Source: Streptosporangiaceae bacterium
GTDB lineage: Bacteria > Actinomycetota > Actinomycetes > Streptosporangiales > Streptosporangiaceae
Length of the DNA stretch: 8,057 nucleotides
Assembly: GCA_030038715.1 (NCBI GenBank)
Contig: JASHSO010000424.1
Coordinates: 1-8,057, forward strand
Reading direction: 5' to 3'
The translations under genes and the position numbers were made by a program. The notes beneath the pieces were generated by a model, which was not told where the DNA came from, made no database searches, and saw only the letters and a program-made list of their open reading frames with translations. Positions 7,059-8,057 of the stretch are shown here, one piece after another (positions within the stretch are counted from its first letter, which is position 1; each line of letters starts with the position of its first letter).

Positions 7059-7540
7059 GGGGTGTCCCTGGTTGGGTTCAGCCGGATCGTGGCTCGAAAT
7101 TCCGGGAACCCGGTGTCTCTCGCTCTGTAGATGTCGAGCGGACTTGTGAAGGTTGCGGTTAGTGTCCGGCTGCCCGGAAGTCCGGGGAGAGCCAGGCTCG
7201 CCAGCGGAACCGTGCAGGAAACGGTGGCCGACACCGACGCTGGCTGACCTGGCGGGGTGGCGAAGCCGATCGTGTCGATGCGGACGATAGGGTCGCAGCC
7301 CAGCCCGTCCTGCCTCAGCGCACCGCGCGCGCTTGCTGTGCCATTTGCCCGAGCGACCTGCGGCGACAGGGCAAGCGACGCCTGCCGAGCAGCGTCACGT
7401 GCCGCCGCATCAACCGCACCCTGGGCGACCGACGTGCGCCCGGCGGCAATGACCAGGCCGAGCAGTCCAAGCAGAACGGGCGCGAGGATGACGAGTTCGA
7501 GCGCCGCGCTTCCGGCAGTACCGTCATCGGGCTGGCTCAC
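7055..7540 (-). CDS. TadE-like pseudopilin
   Basis: The 161-residue protein starts with a short polar segment. A class III pilin-like signature follows, GSAALELVILAPVLLGLLG (10-28), in which Gly10 would precede the cleavage site and Glu15 sits at mature position 5. The membrane helix spans about 14-33. The downstream AxxAAxxAAR helix (about 43-53) is usual for TadE proteins. The extracytoplasmic part has exactly two cysteines (82 and 109), likely one disulfide, and ends in a strand-rich region with LTATFTSPLDIYR. TadE-family proteins are minor pseudopilins of Flp/Tad machines. The GTG start at 7540 overlaps the upstream TGA (GTGA), and GAGGAG lies 8 bases before it. Function in this organism is inferred from family and context. 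Confidence 0.85.
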   Translation of the reverse strand: MSQPDDGTAGSAALELVILAPVLLGLLGLVIAAGRTSVAQGAVDAAARDAARQASLALSPQVARANGTASARGALRQDGLGCDPIVRIDTIGFATPPGQPASVSATVSCTVPLASLALPGLPGSRTLTATFTSPLDIYRARDTGFPEFRATIRLNPTRDTP

Positions 7541-7941
7541 TCTTCGAACTCCTCGACTGGCGCCTGTACGGTTTCGGTAACCCGTACGACGAGCCCGGGG
7601 ACAAAGCTGGGAACGCGCCCGGTAACCGTGACCGAGACCGTATTTACGGTGCTGCCCGAGGCACTCGCGGACGGGTCAAGCAGGTACCCCTGGCCCGCCC
7701 GGCGCGCGAATGCCAGGGCTGCAGGTGGACCTGCCGCGCGTGAGGCGCCAAAGGATCGAGCAGCATCGGCACCCTGCCTTGCGGCAGCGAGCGCCGCCTG
7801 CCTGGCCAGGAACCAGAAGGATGCCTGGATCGCAGTCATGATGAACAAGAACAAGAACGGGAGCACGACAACATAGCTGAGCGTCAGCGCACCCTTGTCC
7901 TCGTGCCGTAGTCGCCGCACGTGCACCGCTAATGCGCTCAT
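7537..7941 (-). CDS. TadE/TadG-like membrane protein lacking the pilin Glu5
   Basis: The 134-residue protein has a basic cytoplasmic start (HVRRLRHEDKG), then a membrane helix at about 20-44 in GALTLSYVVVLPFLFLFI. The extracytoplasmic domain begins with the AAxxAARQGADAAR helix (49-62) common in TadE-like proteins and ends GRVPSFVPGL...VQAPVEEF, also family-like. Aligned with the next gene's product, position 5 after Gly17 is Ser22, not Glu, so cleavage or assembly like a canonical pilin is doubtful. It has no cysteines, unlike its neighbour. Only GTC separates the upstream TGA from this ATG, and no clear Shine-Dalgarno precedes it, so translation is probably by coupling. Confidence 0.8.
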   Translation of the reverse strand: MSALAVHVRRLRHEDKGALTLSYVVVLPFLFLFIMTAIQASFWFLARQAALAAARQGADAARSFGASRAAGPPAALAFARRAGQGYLLDPSASASGSTVNTVSVTVTGRVPSFVPGLVVRVTETVQAPVEEFEE

Positions 7942-7944
7942 GAC

Positions 7945-8057
7945 TCAGTCCGGGATCAGCTTCTCGAGGTCGCCGAGCTTGCCGGTCAGGAACGTGGCTA
8001 GCGCAAGGGCCGCAGTGACCAGGACGATCGCGATGGCGACCCATTCCAGGCTGAGCG
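7945..8057 (-). CDS. C-terminal fragment of a small Flp-pilin-like membrane protein (runs off the window edge)
   Basis: Reading the minus strand from 8055 gives 36 residues to the TGA at 7945. They begin LSLEWVAIAIVLVTAALALA, continue with a short charged stretch (GKLGDLEK) and end at Asp. The two preceding bases fix the prior codon as NCG (Ala, Ser, Thr or Pro). The segment therefore fits the class III pilin pattern with small residue 1, Leu2 and Glu5 before a hydrophobic helix, like Flp pilins. The length after the helix is short, again as in Flp. The 5' part, with the presumed leader and Gly cleavage site, lies outside the window, so the pilin call stays tentative; another small Tad-associated membrane protein is possible. 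It sits at the head of the visible operon, three bases before the next ATG. Confidence 0.6.
   Translation of the reverse strand, partial: LSLEWVAIAIVLVTAALALATFLTGKLGDLEKLIPD

Noticed and set aside
1..8057. CRISPR array, tRNA/rRNA genes, insertion sequence or attachment site
   Set aside because: I saw no regularly spaced repeats, no cloverleaf or conserved rRNA segments, and no transposase, integrase or flanking terminal repeats.

Overview
The window is G+C-rich DNA with strong G/C bias at third codon positions, GTG starts alongside ATG, and SARP (BTAD) and actinobacterial Tad-type genes. This points to an actinomycete-like actinobacterium; I cannot name a genus. One gene lies on the plus strand at the left, and everything from 1352 to 8057 runs on the minus strand.

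Left part (1-1351): a monocistronic secreted right-handed beta-helix protein with its own probable sigma70-type promoter, ending at a strong inverted repeat. A second hairpin abuts the stop codon of the converging minus-strand aminotransferase, so the convergent junction seems to carry one terminator per direction.

Middle (1352-3321): a class III PLP aminotransferase split by a single-base frameshift near its HGYTY-like motif, preceded by a 185-residue protein with a ribbon-helix-helix-like C-terminal segment. The two may share a transcript, but 76 bp separate them.

Right part (3322-8057): a tightly packed minus-strand operon with GTGA/ATGA stop-start overlaps or a 3-bp gap. In transcription order it holds the C-terminal end of a small Flp-pilin-like protein, a TadE/TadG-like protein, a TadE-like protein, a TadG-like (Rv3654c type) protein, and a 1043-residue membrane protein. 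That last protein combines several TM segments, an extracytoplasmic LysM domain and a cytoplasmic SARP-type winged helix plus BTAD domain. The first four share an N-terminal ALxL(E/S/M)-hydrophobic signature, but only two keep the pilin Glu at position 5. The secretion ATPase, platform proteins and prepilin peptidase are not in the window and would be expected beyond 8057.

The most interesting content is the translational coupling of Tad pseudopilin genes to a cell-wall-binding, membrane-anchored transcription regulator. The architecture suggests a one-component sensor that could report envelope or pilus state directly to transcription; this is inference. Combinations of this kind may already be present, poorly studied, in other actinomycetes. 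No tRNA, rRNA, CRISPR array, insertion sequence or attachment site was recognised.
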